DNA from: Antarcticimicrobium sp.
Lineage (GTDB): Bacteria > Pseudomonadota > Alphaproteobacteria > Rhodobacterales > Rhodobacteraceae
Length of the DNA: 64,000 nt
NCBI RefSeq assembly: GCF_029212575.1
Contig: NZ_JARGPK010000052.1
Location: 1-64,000 of the forward strand
Reading direction: 5' to 3'
The translations under genes and the position numbers were made by a program. This document shows positions 23,915 through 32,848 of the stretch, piece by piece; position 1 is the stretch's first letter; every line of letters starts with the position of its first letter. The notes beneath the pieces are model-generated. The model made no database searches. It saw only the letters and a list, made by a program, of their open reading frames with translations, and was not told the DNA's origin.

Positions 23915-26343
23915 TCCGCAGCCTCCAGTGTCAGGTCCGCCAGCGGCTGGAACCGCTCTGCCTGTTGCGCATGTTCGGCCCAGGGGTCGCGGCGATAGAT
24001 GGATTGGGACAGGTCGAATGCCGCGATCAGGCGCGCGCGCTCCTCCGGGTCATCGACCACCCGGGCCTTGACCCAGTCGAGGCCCACCTTTTCAACCCAG
24101 CGATAGGGGCGGTCGAGATACCTGGCATTCTCGCGATAGAGCTGGATGAAGGCGATGGTGAGGTCGATCGCCTCCTGTTCCGTCCTGACATCGGCCAGCC
24201 GCTGGGTTTCCTTCAGGTCCATGCCGGCGGCCCCGGCGACGCCCAGCTGATAGCCACTGTCGACACAAATGATGCCGACGTCCTTGCAGGTGGCCTCGGC
24301 GCAGTTGCGCGGGCAGCCCGAGACGGCAAGCTTCACCTTGTGGGGGGTCCAGCTGCCCCAGAGGATCTGCTCCAGCTTGATACCGAGCCCGGTGCTGTCC
24401 TGCGTGCCAAAGCGGCAGTGATCGGTGCCGACGCAGGTTTTGACCGTACGCAGACCCTTGGAGTAGGCATGCCCGGAGACCAGGCCCGCCTTGTTCAGAT
24501 CGGCCCAGATCGCCGGCAGGTCTTCGCCGGTCACGCCAAGCAGGTCGATGCGCTGGCCACCGGTCACCTTCACGGTCGGCACATTGTATTTCTCGGCCGC
24601 GTCGGCGATGGCGCGCAACTCGCGCGGGTTGGTGATCCCGCCCCACATGCGCGGCACGACAGAGAATGTACCGTCCTTCTGGATGTTGGCATGCTTGCGT
24701 TCGTTCACGAAACGGCTTTGCGGGTCATCGCGATATTCCATCGGCCAGTCCGCCAGCAGGTAGAAATTCACCGCCGGGCGGCAGATATGGCAGCCATTGC
24801 GGGTTTTCCAGCCCAGCTCCTGCCAGACGGCTTCCTGGCTTTTCAGTTCCTGCGACTTGATCAGGCGGCGCAGGTCCTCATGGGGCAGATCGCAACAGCC
24901 GCAAACGGGCTGCGCAGCGGGCACATGGAAATCATCGCCCAGGGTGACCTGCAGGAGCTTCTCCACCAACCCGGTGCAGGTACCGCAAGAGGCGCTGGCC
25001 TTGGTCTGCGCCCTGACCGCGCCAAGCTCGGTGGCGCCGTGCGCGATGGCATCGACGATGGTGCCCTTGCAAATGCCGTTGCAGCCGCAGATCTCCGCAT
25101 CACGCGATAATGCTGCAACGGCTGAGAGAGGGTCCGCGGCGTCTCCCCCCTGATAGGCCGGGCCAAAGATCAGCGTATCGCGCATCCCGTCGATGTCGGT
25201 GCCCTCCTTGATCAGCCCGAAGAACCAGGTGCCGTCGGCGGTATCTCCGTACATCACCGCGCCGACCAGACGGTCATCCTCGATGACCAGCCGTTTGTAG
25301 ACGCCCCGCGCGGGATCGCGGAAGATGATATCCTCGCGCGTTGCACCCTCGGCGAAATCGCCGGCGCTGAACAGGTCACATCCCGTGACCTTGAGCTTGG
25401 TGGCGATATCCCTGACCACGAAGGCATCGGGCTGGTCCATCAGGCAATGGGACAGAACCCTGGCCTGGTCGTAGAGCGGCGCCACGAGGCCGAAGAGGTG
25501 GCCGTCGAACTCGACGCATTCGCCCACGGCGTAGATATCGGGGTCCGAGGTTTGCATCTGCGCGTTCACCTCGATGCCACGGGCCACCTCGAGCCCTGCA
25601 TCGTTGGCCAGCCGGGTTTCGGGCCGGATGCCGACCGCCATGACCACGAGGTCCGCCTCCAGCCCGGTGTTATCCTCGAGCAGAACGCCCTCCACCTGGC
25701 TTTCGCCCAGAATGGCGGCGGTCGAGGCCCGCGTTTTGATGGTGATCCCGCGCTTTTCCAGGTCGCGGCGCAGAAGATAGCCGGCGGCCTCGTCCAGCTG
25801 CCGCTCCATCAGGTGGCCCATCAGGTGCAGCACGGTCACCTCCATGCCGCGCTCCGCCAGTCCCGCCGCGGCCTCGAGGCCCAGCAGGCCACCGCCGATC
25901 ACCACCGCCTTGCCGCCCGTTCGGGCCGCGTCGATCATGGCGTTGGTATCGTCGAGATCGCGGTAGGTGATGACCCCGGGCAGATCCTTGCCTTGCACCG
26001 GGATGATGAAGGGGGCCGATCCGGTCGCGATGATCAGCTTGTCATAGGGAACTTGCCCCTTTTCGCCTTCGACGATCTTCCTGTCCCGGTCGATGCCGAC
26101 CACATGCTCGCCAAAGCGGCAGGTGATGCCCTGGGCCGCGTACCACGCCGCGTCGTGGGTAACGATCTCATCATAGGTCTTGTCCCCCGAAAGCACGGGC
26201 GACAGCATGATGCGGTTGTAGTTCCCGCGCGGCTCGGCGTTGAACAGGGTGATGTCATAGGCGCCGGGCGCCTCTTCGACCAGGTGTTCGATCACCCGGC
26301 CCGAGGCCATGCCGGCCCCGATGATTACCAGTTTCTGTGTCAT
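23911..26343 (-). CDS. nirB: NADH-dependent nitrite reductase, large subunit
   Basis: 810 aa. Order: FAD domain (IIGAGMASGRVIEHL), NADH domain (AVVIGGGLLGLEAAAGLAERG), two BFD-like cysteine regions (CGCNGICKG ... SCGTCTG, and CGCCDLP ... GCHICRP), then the nitrite/sulfite reductase half with siroheme-[4Fe-4S] ligands (TCVGTDHCRFG and GCPRNCAE). It reduces nitrite to ammonium with NADH. No siroheme synthase (cysG/cobA) is in the cluster. It lies 4 nt after the nrtCD gene and overlaps nirD. Confidence 0.96.
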   Translation of the reverse strand: MTQKLVIIGAGMASGRVIEHLVEEAPGAYDITLFNAEPRGNYNRIMLSPVLSGDKTYDEIVTHDAAWYAAQGITCRFGEHVVGIDRDRKIVEGEKGQVPYDKLIIATGSAPFIIPVQGKDLPGVITYRDLDDTNAMIDAARTGGKAVVIGGGLLGLEAAAGLAERGMEVTVLHLMGHLMERQLDEAAGYLLRRDLEKRGITIKTRASTAAILGESQVEGVLLEDNTGLEADLVVMAVGIRPETRLANDAGLEVARGIEVNAQMQTSDPDIYAVGECVEFDGHLFGLVAPLYDQARVLSHCLMDQPDAFVVRDIATKLKVTGCDLFSAGDFAEGATREDIIFRDPARGVYKRLVIEDDRLVGAVMYGDTADGTWFFGLIKEGTDIDGMRDTLIFGPAYQGGDAADPLSAVAALSRDAEICGCNGICKGTIVDAIAHGATELGAVRAQTKASASCGTCTGLVEKLLQVTLGDDFHVPAAQPVCGCCDLPHEDLRRLIKSQELKSQEAVWQELGWKTRNGCHICRPAVNFYLLADWPMEYRDDPQSRFVNERKHANIQKDGTFSVVPRMWGGITNPRELRAIADAAEKYNVPTVKVTGGQRIDLLGVTGEDLPAIWADLNKAGLVSGHAYSKGLRTVKTCVGTDHCRFGTQDSTGLGIKLEQILWGSWTPHKVKLAVSGCPRNCAEATCKDVGIICVDSGYQLGVAGAAGMDLKETQRLADVRTEQEAIDLTIAFIQLYRENARYLDRPYRWVEKVGLDWVKARVVDDPEERARLIAAFDLSQSIYRRDPWAEHAQQAERFQPLADLTLEAAE

Positions 26344-26347
26344 GGGT

Positions 26348-28027
26348 TCACTCCGCGGCGAGGGCCTTGGGGGCCGGTGTCCTGGGCTTTGCGCCGTGTT
26401 CGTATTCTTCGAGGAAATCGAGCACCTCCTGCCGGAAGGTGTAGTAGTCGGGATGCTCCAACAGCGCCTTTCGGCTGCGCGGGCGGGGCAGATCGACCTT
26501 GGTGATCTTGCCGATCGTGGCCTGCGGGCCGTTGGTCATCATCACCACACGATCGGCCAGCAGAATTGCCTCGTCCACGTCGTGGGTGACGCAGATCGCG
26601 GTCACCTTGGTGCGCGACCAGACCTCCATCAGTACCTCCTGCAGCTCCCAGCGGGTGAGGCTGTCGAGCATGCCGAAGGGCTCATCGAGCAACAGCAGCT
26701 TGGGCGAGAGCGCAAAGGCGCGCGCGATGCCCACACGTTGCTGCATGCCGTTCGACATGTCGCAGGCGGGCTTGTCCATCGCATCGGCCAGCCCGACGCG
26801 TTCGAGATAGTATTCCACCACCTCCTGCCGCTCGGCCTGCGACGCCCTGGGATAGACCTTGTCCACGCCGATGGCGCAATTCTCGCGCGCGGACAGCCAG
26901 GGAAAGAGGTTGGGCGACTGGAACACCACCGCGCGCTCCGGGTCCGCCCCCTCGACATGGCGACCATCGAGCTTGATCGCCCCCTTGGAAATCTCGTTCA
27001 GGCCGGCGGCCATGGTCAGCACTGTGGATTTGCCGCAGCCTGAATGCCCGATCAGGCTGATGAACTCGCCCCGGTCAATCTTCAGGTCGAAATTCTCGAC
27101 CACGGTCAGCGGACCTTTGGGCGTGGGATAGATCTTGTGCAGGTGGGAAAAATCGACGAAGCGATTGTCGATCAGGCCGTTTTGCGCGTCTTTCACCGCC
27201 GCAGGAACACCATGGATCGGCGCGACACGGGGCAGGGCGCGGGTGCCCTCCACCTTGGCCTCGATCCCCACGTCCATCAGGTACTTGGTGACATCGGCGC
27301 GCAGGCGCTTGAACCGGTCGTTGGTGTTCATCGCCATCCGGTCGCGCGGCCGCGGGATGGTGACGGTGAATTCCTCGCCCAGGGTGCCGTCGGGGTTCAG
27401 CGCGATGATGCGGTCGGCGAGGATGATGGCCTCGTCCACGTCGTTGGTGATCAGCACGCAGGTCTTCTTGTCGGCCTCCCAGATCCGCTCGATCTCGTCG
27501 GCCAGATTGGCGCGGGTCAGCGCATCGAGCGCCGAGAGCGGCTCGTCCAGCAGCAGCATCTCGGGGCTCATGGCCAGCGCGCGGGCGACGTTGACCCGCT
27601 GGCGCATGCCCCCGGACAGCTCTGCCGGGCGGCGCGTGGCGGCATGGCTCAGGCCCACCATATTGACGTAATGCGCGACCTTTTCGGCCTTTTCACGTTT
27701 CGTGAGACCGGGGAAAACCGTGTCCACCGCCAGCCCGACGTTGCCGTTCACCGTCAGCCAGGGCATCAGCGAATAGCTTTGAAAGATCACCCCGCGCTCG
27801 GGGCCCGGCCCGGTGATGGGCGCGCCCTTGAAGGTGACGCTGCCCCTGGACGGGCTCGCCAGCCCGGCCATCAGGTTGATCAGCGTTGTCTTGCCGGTGC
27901 CGGAAAAGCCGAGCAGCACAAGAAACTCGCCTTCCTGCACATCCAGGTCGATGTCTTTCAGCACATGGCTGGCGTGCAGGCCGGTGCCAAAGCTTTGCGA
28001 CACGTTGTCGAGTTTGAGAATGCTCAT
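26348..28027 (-). CDS. Nitrate/nitrite ABC transporter, fused double ATPase (NrtC/NrtD-like)
   Basis: About 559 aa with two complete ABC ATPase modules. Module 1: Walker A GFSGTGKTT, signature LSGGMRQRVNVARAL, Walker B LLLLDEPLSALD. Module 2: Walker A GHSGCGKST, signature MSNGMQQRVGIARAF (a weakened LSGGQ), Walker B LLLLDEPFGMLD. Two ATPases fused in one chain replace the separate NrtC and NrtD subunits; the substrate-binding-like extension of cyanobacterial NrtC is absent. The ATG at 28027 has GGTGAG upstream; a GTG at 28036 overlapping the permease stop is the alternative. Confidence 0.9.
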   Translation of the reverse strand: MSILKLDNVSQSFGTGLHASHVLKDIDLDVQEGEFLVLLGFSGTGKTTLINLMAGLASPSRGSVTFKGAPITGPGPERGVIFQSYSLMPWLTVNGNVGLAVDTVFPGLTKREKAEKVAHYVNMVGLSHAATRRPAELSGGMRQRVNVARALAMSPEMLLLDEPLSALDALTRANLADEIERIWEADKKTCVLITNDVDEAIILADRIIALNPDGTLGEEFTVTIPRPRDRMAMNTNDRFKRLRADVTKYLMDVGIEAKVEGTRALPRVAPIHGVPAAVKDAQNGLIDNRFVDFSHLHKIYPTPKGPLTVVENFDLKIDRGEFISLIGHSGCGKSTVLTMAAGLNEISKGAIKLDGRHVEGADPERAVVFQSPNLFPWLSARENCAIGVDKVYPRASQAERQEVVEYYLERVGLADAMDKPACDMSNGMQQRVGIARAFALSPKLLLLDEPFGMLDSLTRWELQEVLMEVWSRTKVTAICVTHDVDEAILLADRVVMMTNGPQATIGKITKVDLPRPRSRKALLEHPDYYTFRQEVLDFLEEYEHGAKPRTPAPKALAAE

Positions 28028-28032
28028 GACGC

Positions 28033-29109
28033 TCACCGGTTGTTCGTGAAAGTAAACAGCGACTGCAGCGCGAACATCACCCGATCCAGCAGGAATCCGA
28101 TGATGCCGATAGTCAGCACCGCGACCATGATCTTGGCGAGGCTGGAGGAGGAACCGTTCTGGAACTCATCCCAGACGAACTTGCCAAGGCCCGGGTTCTG
28201 GGCAAGCATCTCGGCCGCGATCAGCACCATCCAGCCAACGCCGAGCGACAGGCGCAGCCCGGTGAAGATCAGCGGCAGCGCCGAGGGCAGGACCAGTTTG
28301 GAGATCTTGGTCCGGGTGTTCATCTTCAGCACCTTGGATACGTTCACCAGATCCTTGTCGATACTGGCCACGCCAAGCGCCGTGTTGATCAATGTGGGCC
28401 AGAGAGAACACAGCGTCACGGTGACGGCGGAGATGATAAAACTCTTGGGAAACAATCCGCCCTCTGTGGCGGCCAGCGCCGAGACGATCATCGTCACGAT
28501 CGGCAGCCATGCCAGCGGAGAGACCGGTTTGAAGATCTGGATCAACGGATTGAGCCCGGCGTTGGCGGTGGGTGACAGCCCGGCGAGGATGCCGAGAGGG
28601 ACCGCGACGACCGTGGCGAGCAGAAAGCCGAAGAACACGGTCTGGATCGAGGTCCAGATCTGCTGGTAGTAGCTCGGGGCACCGGTATAGGCACGGTCCT
28701 TGGGCTCTCTGCCGCTGGCGATCAGGCGCGCGTTGAGCTGATCGACCTTGGCCTGGAATTCCGCGCGCTTGACCGCTTTGGCCTGCGCGTCCTGGTGCAG
28801 GTTGACGGCTTCCTCCCAGACCTGCGCGGGGCCGGGCACCGCGCCCAGAGAGGTTTGCACCCTTGGCGCCAGAACACCCCAGAGCAGCAGGAAGGCGGCG
28901 ATCGCCAGCAGCGGCACGGCCAGAAGGCGCCAGACCTCTTTCGCCTGCGCGCGCGGGTTGTCGCCGGCGGCGGCCCGGAGCATGGGCGTAAGCCAGGTGA
29001 GGCCCAGCACCTGGAACCATTTGTCAGCGGCATTGATGCGGGTGAAAAGCCGCGCGCGCCGCGCTTCGCGGTCTGCGGTCTCGGTGAAATTCGGATCGGC
29101 GGTTGTCAT
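28033..29109 (-). CDS. nrtB: Nitrate/nitrite ABC transporter permease
   Basis: 358 aa. A first membrane segment (LLAVPLLAIAAFLLLWGVLA) is followed by a periplasmic charged insert rich in Ala/Lys, then the binding-protein-dependent permease domain with the EAA-type loop (KVLKMNTRTKISKLVLPSAL) and IFTGLRLSLGVGWMVLIAAE. It forms the membrane channel between NrtA and the fused ATPase. A strong hairpin (29139-29159) separates it from nrtA. Confidence 0.93.
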   Translation of the reverse strand: MTTADPNFTETADREARRARLFTRINAADKWFQVLGLTWLTPMLRAAAGDNPRAQAKEVWRLLAVPLLAIAAFLLLWGVLAPRVQTSLGAVPGPAQVWEEAVNLHQDAQAKAVKRAEFQAKVDQLNARLIASGREPKDRAYTGAPSYYQQIWTSIQTVFFGFLLATVVAVPLGILAGLSPTANAGLNPLIQIFKPVSPLAWLPIVTMIVSALAATEGGLFPKSFIISAVTVTLCSLWPTLINTALGVASIDKDLVNVSKVLKMNTRTKISKLVLPSALPLIFTGLRLSLGVGWMVLIAAEMLAQNPGLGKFVWDEFQNGSSSSLAKIMVAVLTIGIIGFLLDRVMFALQSLFTFTNNR

Positions 29110-29138
29110 GGAGCTTCTTTCCGGATCTGGAGAGGGGT

Positions 29139-29159
29139 GGCGGGGGGAAGCCCCCCGCC
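29139..29159 (-). other. Intercistronic hairpin between nrtA and nrtB
   Basis: Nine-base arms GGCGGGGGG and CCCCCCGCC around a three-base loop, 10 nt after the nrtA stop, without a T-run. It is better explained as an mRNA-stabilising or processing hairpin than as a terminator, allowing more binding protein than permease. Confidence 0.6.
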
Positions 29160-29169
29160 CTTGCTGCGC

Positions 29170-30537
29170 TCAGCCCTTCAGCTCAGTGCCAACGACAACC
29201 TGATCGCCCTTCAGGCCGATCGGCAGGCTGTCGAGATAGGCATTTGGGGATTTGCCGTCATAGGCAATGCCGTCGATGACATCTGCGGCCGGGGTTGGCG
29301 CCTTGTAGCCATCGCTGTCCCAGGGGAAGTCGGCCTCGTTCGCCAACCCCTCATCCACCAGCATCCGGGCCGCTTCGAGGTAGATCGCGGGCTTGTAGAC
29401 GTCGCGGGCGACTTCGTCATACCAGCTGTCCAGCTTGGGCTCGCCGATCTGGCCCCAGCGGCGCATCTGCGTCAGGTACCAGACCGCGTCGGAATAGAAC
29501 GGATAGCTGGCATTGTAGCGGAAGAACACGTTGAAATCGGGCACCTCGCGCTTGTCGCCCTTTTCGTATTCGAAGGTGCCGGTCATCGAGGCCGCGATCA
29601 CCTCGGCATCCGCGCCAACGTATTCCGGCCGCGACAGCATCTCGACCGCGTCCATGCGGTTGGCATTCTCGTTCTCGTCCAGCCACATGGCGGCGCGGAT
29701 CAGCGCTTTGGTCACCGCCAGCGTGGTGTTCGGGTATTGCTCGGCGAACTCCGCGGTGATGCCGAAGACCTTTTCGGGGTTGTTCTTCCACAGCTCATAA
29801 TCGGTGATCACCGGCACGCCGATGCCCTTGAACACCGCCTGCTGGTTCCACGGCTCGCCCACGCAGTAGCCATGGATCGTGCCGGCCTCCAGCGTCGCGG
29901 GCATCTGCGGCGGCGGCGTCACGGACAACAGCACATCGGCGCCGATCTGGCCCGAGATATTGTCCTTGGAGTAATAGCCAGGGTGCAGCCCGCCGGCCGC
30001 CAGCCAGTAGCGCAACTCGTAATTGTGGGTGGAGACAGGGAACACCATACCCATGTTGAACGGTTTGCCCGCGTTTTTGTACGTTTCGACCACCGGTGCC
30101 AGCGCCTTGGCCGAAATCGGGTGGATCGGCTTTCCCTCGGCATCGGCGGGGATGTTCGGTTTCATCTGCTCCCAGACCTCGTTCGACACGGTGATGCCGT
30201 TGCCGTTCAGATCCATCGAGAAGGGGGTGATGATATGCGCCTCGGTGCCGAACCCGATGGTCGCGGCGAGCGGCTGACCGGCCAGCATATGTGCGCCGTC
30301 CAGTTTTCCGTCGATCACGCCATCGAGCAGAACCTTCCAGTTGGCCTGCGCTTCCAGCGTCACGAACAGCCCCTCGTCGAAGAAATAGCCCTGCTCGTAG
30401 GCCACCGCCAGCGGCGCCATATCCGTCAGCTTGATGAAGCCGAAGGTCAATTCGTCCTTTTCCAGGTCCAGCATTTCGGCAAAGGCCGGGCTGACCAGGG
30501 CGGTTGTGGCCGCAAGGCCAAGGAGAAACTTTCTCAT
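29170..30537 (-). CDS. nrtA: Nitrate/nitrite ABC transporter substrate-binding protein
   Basis: About 455 aa. It has a Sec signal peptide ([20 protein letters not shown], cleavage after AFA) and a CmpA/NrtA-type binding domain: [53 protein letters not shown] and [10 protein letters not shown]. There is no lipobox, so it should be a free periplasmic protein. The ATG at 30537 has AAAGGA 7 nt upstream; the adjacent ATG at 30540 is possible. It is the first gene of the uptake and reduction operon and follows a regulatory leader. Confidence 0.93.
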   Translation of the reverse strand: MRKFLLGLAATTALVSPAFAEMLDLEKDELTFGFIKLTDMAPLAVAYEQGYFFDEGLFVTLEAQANWKVLLDGVIDGKLDGAHMLAGQPLAATIGFGTEAHIITPFSMDLNGNGITVSNEVWEQMKPNIPADAEGKPIHPISAKALAPVVETYKNAGKPFNMGMVFPVSTHNYELRYWLAAGGLHPGYYSKDNISGQIGADVLLSVTPPPQMPATLEAGTIHGYCVGEPWNQQAVFKGIGVPVITDYELWKNNPEKVFGITAEFAEQYPNTTLAVTKALIRAAMWLDENENANRMDAVEMLSRPEYVGADAEVIAASMTGTFEYEKGDKREVPDFNVFFRYNASYPFYSDAVWYLTQMRRWGQIGEPKLDSWYDEVARDVYKPAIYLEAARMLVDEGLANEADFPWDSDGYKAPTPAADVIDGIAYDGKSPNAYLDSLPIGLKGDQVVVGTELKG

Positions 30538-30586
30538 CATTCGTCCTTTCGATGCACCCGGTGAGAGGAGGAACCGGGAAAAACGC

Positions 30587-30644
30587 AAAAAAGGCCGTCC
30601 ACTGACCTCCGACTCCTGTCGGCGGAAAGCGAGCGACCTTGCTC
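30587..30644 (-). promoter_or_regulatory. Leader RNA of the nas operon with ANTAR-type hairpin and T-tract
   Basis: Read on the minus strand, GAGC-AAGGTC-GCTC (30644-30631) is a hairpin with a six-base loop whose first base is A and fourth is G, the ANTAR-target rule. Eight bases later CCGAC-AGGA-GTCGG (30622-30609) forms a second stem, which does not strictly keep the six-base loop. A GC-rich stretch and TTTTTT (30592-30587) follow, consistent with a conditional terminator. nasT, just upstream, encodes an ANTAR protein, so NasT is expected to bind here and allow read-through into nrtA when nitrate is sensed by NasS. Confidence 0.6.
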
Positions 30645-30796
30645 AGATTATCCCTGTCGTTGGGAAGAATTCGGATCGACCCACCCCGTTGCAGGCCGAT
30701 GTCCCGACTATGCGGCGGTGCAGCATGGAGATCCAGAATTTTCCGACCGATCCGCCGGCTTGTTGCCGCCGCCGCGCCTGACTGCTCAAAAAGCGA

Positions 30797-31966
30797 TCAC
30801 TCTGGGGCGTCCGGGTCGAAAACCGCGCCATCGAAAAAACGATCCGGCAACAGATTGAGTCGCCCTCGCGTGGAGCCCACGGCGGTTGGATGGTGAATCG
30901 CCCCCTCCAGTTTCTCGGAGGCGCCGGGCAGGTCCGCATCGGTCTGTGTCATGTGCTGACGATAGAGATCGGATCGAAACACCCGGGCGGCGGTATCGGG
31001 GTCCGCGCTCAGCCCATGCGCCCGCGCCAGGCGATGTGCGATCCATTTCGCCTGGCTGCGCCAGGGGAAACTGGCCGCCGCGCCATGAAAGCGCAGGAAG
31101 TCGTCGCATTGGCGCTGTTCCCCATGGCCCGACAGGATCATGCGCCCGGACAGGGCGCGGTCGATCAATTCGGCGGGTAGGTCGAGATAGCGCTGACGCG
31201 ACAGGATTTCCGCCGCCGCGATCCGGCTTTCCGGTTTGGCAAGCCAGCGGCTGGACTGCCAGACCGCGCGCATCAGCCGGCCGACAAGGTCCGGCTCGGT
31301 CTCGGCCCAGTCGGTGCGTGTGGCCAGCACCTTTTCCGGCGCCCCCTGCCAGATCGCCTTGCCGGGCAGCAGCAGCGCCCCCAATCCCCGATCGACAACG
31401 ACAGAGCCCCAGGGCTCTCCGACGCAGAAGGCGTCAATGTCACCCGCTTCCAGCGCCTCTGCCATCAGCGGCGGCGGGACGGTGCGGATCTCGATGCTGT
31501 CTGCGCCAAGCGCGGTGCGCTCCACCCAATAGCGCAGCAGTTCCACATGCATGGAAAAGGGAAAGGGCACGCCGAACACCAGCTTACCGCTGCTTGCGGA
31601 CTTCAGCGCAGACGCCGCCGCGCGTGCATCCGCGAAGTCGAAGCCATATCCCTGCGCGCGCAGCTTGTCTTCCAGCGGGCGGCCTATGCCGATCACGTTG
31701 CCATTGACCGACAGCACGGAAATGGCGGCCAGCGAGGCTGTCATGCCGCCAAGCCCCAGCCCCATGGCCACCGGCACCGGAGACAGCATATGCGCGGCAT
31801 CCACCCGGCCAAAACCCAGCATGTCGCGCAGCGAGGACCAGGACGGCGCGGCGATCAGGTCCAGCGCGATGGCCTCGTCCTCGGCAAAACCCATTTCCTG
31901 CGCGATGATCAGCGGCGCCGCATCCACCAGCGGCATGTAGGCGACGGGGAGCGTGACGCGCCTCAT
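30797..31966 (-). CDS. nasS: Nitrate sensor NasS
   Basis: 389 aa, an NrtA-like binding fold without a signal peptide: VAYMPLVDAAPLIIAQEMGF, WSSLRDMLGFGRVDAAHMLS, AFCVGEPWGSVVV. NasS is cytoplasmic, binds nitrate/nitrite and sequesters NasT when ligand is absent. Its ATG overlaps the nasT stop (ATGA), so the two are co-translated in a fixed ratio, and the regulated leader lies directly after it. Confidence 0.9.
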   Translation of the reverse strand: MRRVTLPVAYMPLVDAAPLIIAQEMGFAEDEAIALDLIAAPSWSSLRDMLGFGRVDAAHMLSPVPVAMGLGLGGMTASLAAISVLSVNGNVIGIGRPLEDKLRAQGYGFDFADARAAASALKSASSGKLVFGVPFPFSMHVELLRYWVERTALGADSIEIRTVPPPLMAEALEAGDIDAFCVGEPWGSVVVDRGLGALLLPGKAIWQGAPEKVLATRTDWAETEPDLVGRLMRAVWQSSRWLAKPESRIAAAEILSRQRYLDLPAELIDRALSGRMILSGHGEQRQCDDFLRFHGAAASFPWRSQAKWIAHRLARAHGLSADPDTAARVFRSDLYRQHMTQTDADLPGASEKLEGAIHHPTAVGSTRGRLNLLPDRFFDGAVFDPDAPE

Positions 31967-32547
31967 CCCAGGAGCCCCGCCGCGGTGACCAGGGCCTCGG
32001 CCACATCGGCCACCTTGCGACCCTGGTCCATCGCCGTCTTGCGCAACAGCGCATAGGCTGCGTCCTCGTCGATGCCCTTGGCCTTCATCAACAGGCCCTT
32101 GGCGCGGTCGATCACCTTGCGCTCCTCCAGCGCACGTCGGGTCTCGGCCAGTTCCTGCCGCATCCTGCGGACCATGCTGAAGCGGGCGATGGCGGTGTCC
32201 ATGACGGGTTTCACCCGCTCAGGCGCCAACCCATCAACCACATAGGCCGACACCCCCGCCTCGATCGCCGCCTGCGCCAAGCCACCCGCAGCGCCGGAAA
32301 CAAACATGGCAACGGGTCGATCCAGCGGGCCGGAGGCAAGCGTCAACTCCTCCATCATGTCGCGGGTCGGGTTGTCGATATCGATCAGCACGATGTCGGG
32401 CGCATGTGCCGCGATCTTGCGTGCCAGCGCGCTGTGATGGGCGATCAGGAAAACCTCGCAGTCCCCGCTCTCCTTGAGCGCGTCGACAATCCCGATGGCT
32501 CGGTCGCGATCCTCTTCTACAACTACGACTGTCAGCCTGTTTTGCAT
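31963..32547 (-). CDS. nasT: ANTAR-domain antiterminator NasT
   Basis: 194 aa. It has an N-terminal receiver-like domain (LTVVVVEEDRDRAIGIVDAL; PDIVLIDIDNPTRDMMEE), a coiled-coil linker (RRMRQELAETRRALEERKVI) and a C-terminal ANTAR domain (IDRAKGLLMKAKGIDEDAAY, LLRKTAMDQGRKVADVAEAL). ANTAR binds paired RNA hairpins to prevent termination. The start ATG at 32547 begins the receiver domain; longer in-frame extensions are rejected. It heads the nasTS unit; the gap upstream ends in IS6-derived sequence. Confidence 0.93.
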   Translation of the reverse strand: MQNRLTVVVVEEDRDRAIGIVDALKESGDCEVFLIAHHSALARKIAAHAPDIVLIDIDNPTRDMMEELTLASGPLDRPVAMFVSGAAGGLAQAAIEAGVSAYVVDGLAPERVKPVMDTAIARFSMVRRMRQELAETRRALEERKVIDRAKGLLMKAKGIDEDAAYALLRKTAMDQGRKVADVAEALVTAAGLLG

Positions 32548-32716
32548 GCAGCCTAAGTGCAACGTGGGATCACATCGCACAATGGCTGATGCAATTTTTC
32601 GTTTCGAACCGACGTGCCGGGCGCGGTGGCTTTGCCCGTTGTCCGGTTTTTTAGGCAATCCTTGGAAAACCCGGCAAGCTGAGCGCGGGTGGTGCCACAC
32701 GAAGGCAACCCTGGCA

Positions 32717-32838
32717 TCCCGAGCCGATTCCGAGAAGAACCGCGACGCAGCTCTCTCCGAGGGGCGCCAACTCGCTGCGTCACAAGGGGCGGGCCTGCTG
32801 CCCTCGCAGAAACTGGTTCTCATCCGTTTGACAGCGCC
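32717..32838 (+). mobile_element. Decayed IS6-family end (transposase C-terminus and terminal repeat)
   Basis: In frame, SEKNRDAALSEGRQLAAS aligns with FKxNRAAALAEWRxLCAA at the window start and in the 38-kb copy, and the shared non-coding tail follows (CTGGTT-CATCCGTTTGACAGCGCC, ending near 32838). The usual stop is lost. Nothing of the rest of the element is recognisable. The remnant ends 10 bp before the stop of the convergent dctM gene. The rest of 32548-32716 is the nasT upstream region with no gene. Confidence 0.6.
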
Positions 32839-32848
32839 GACCGCACGG

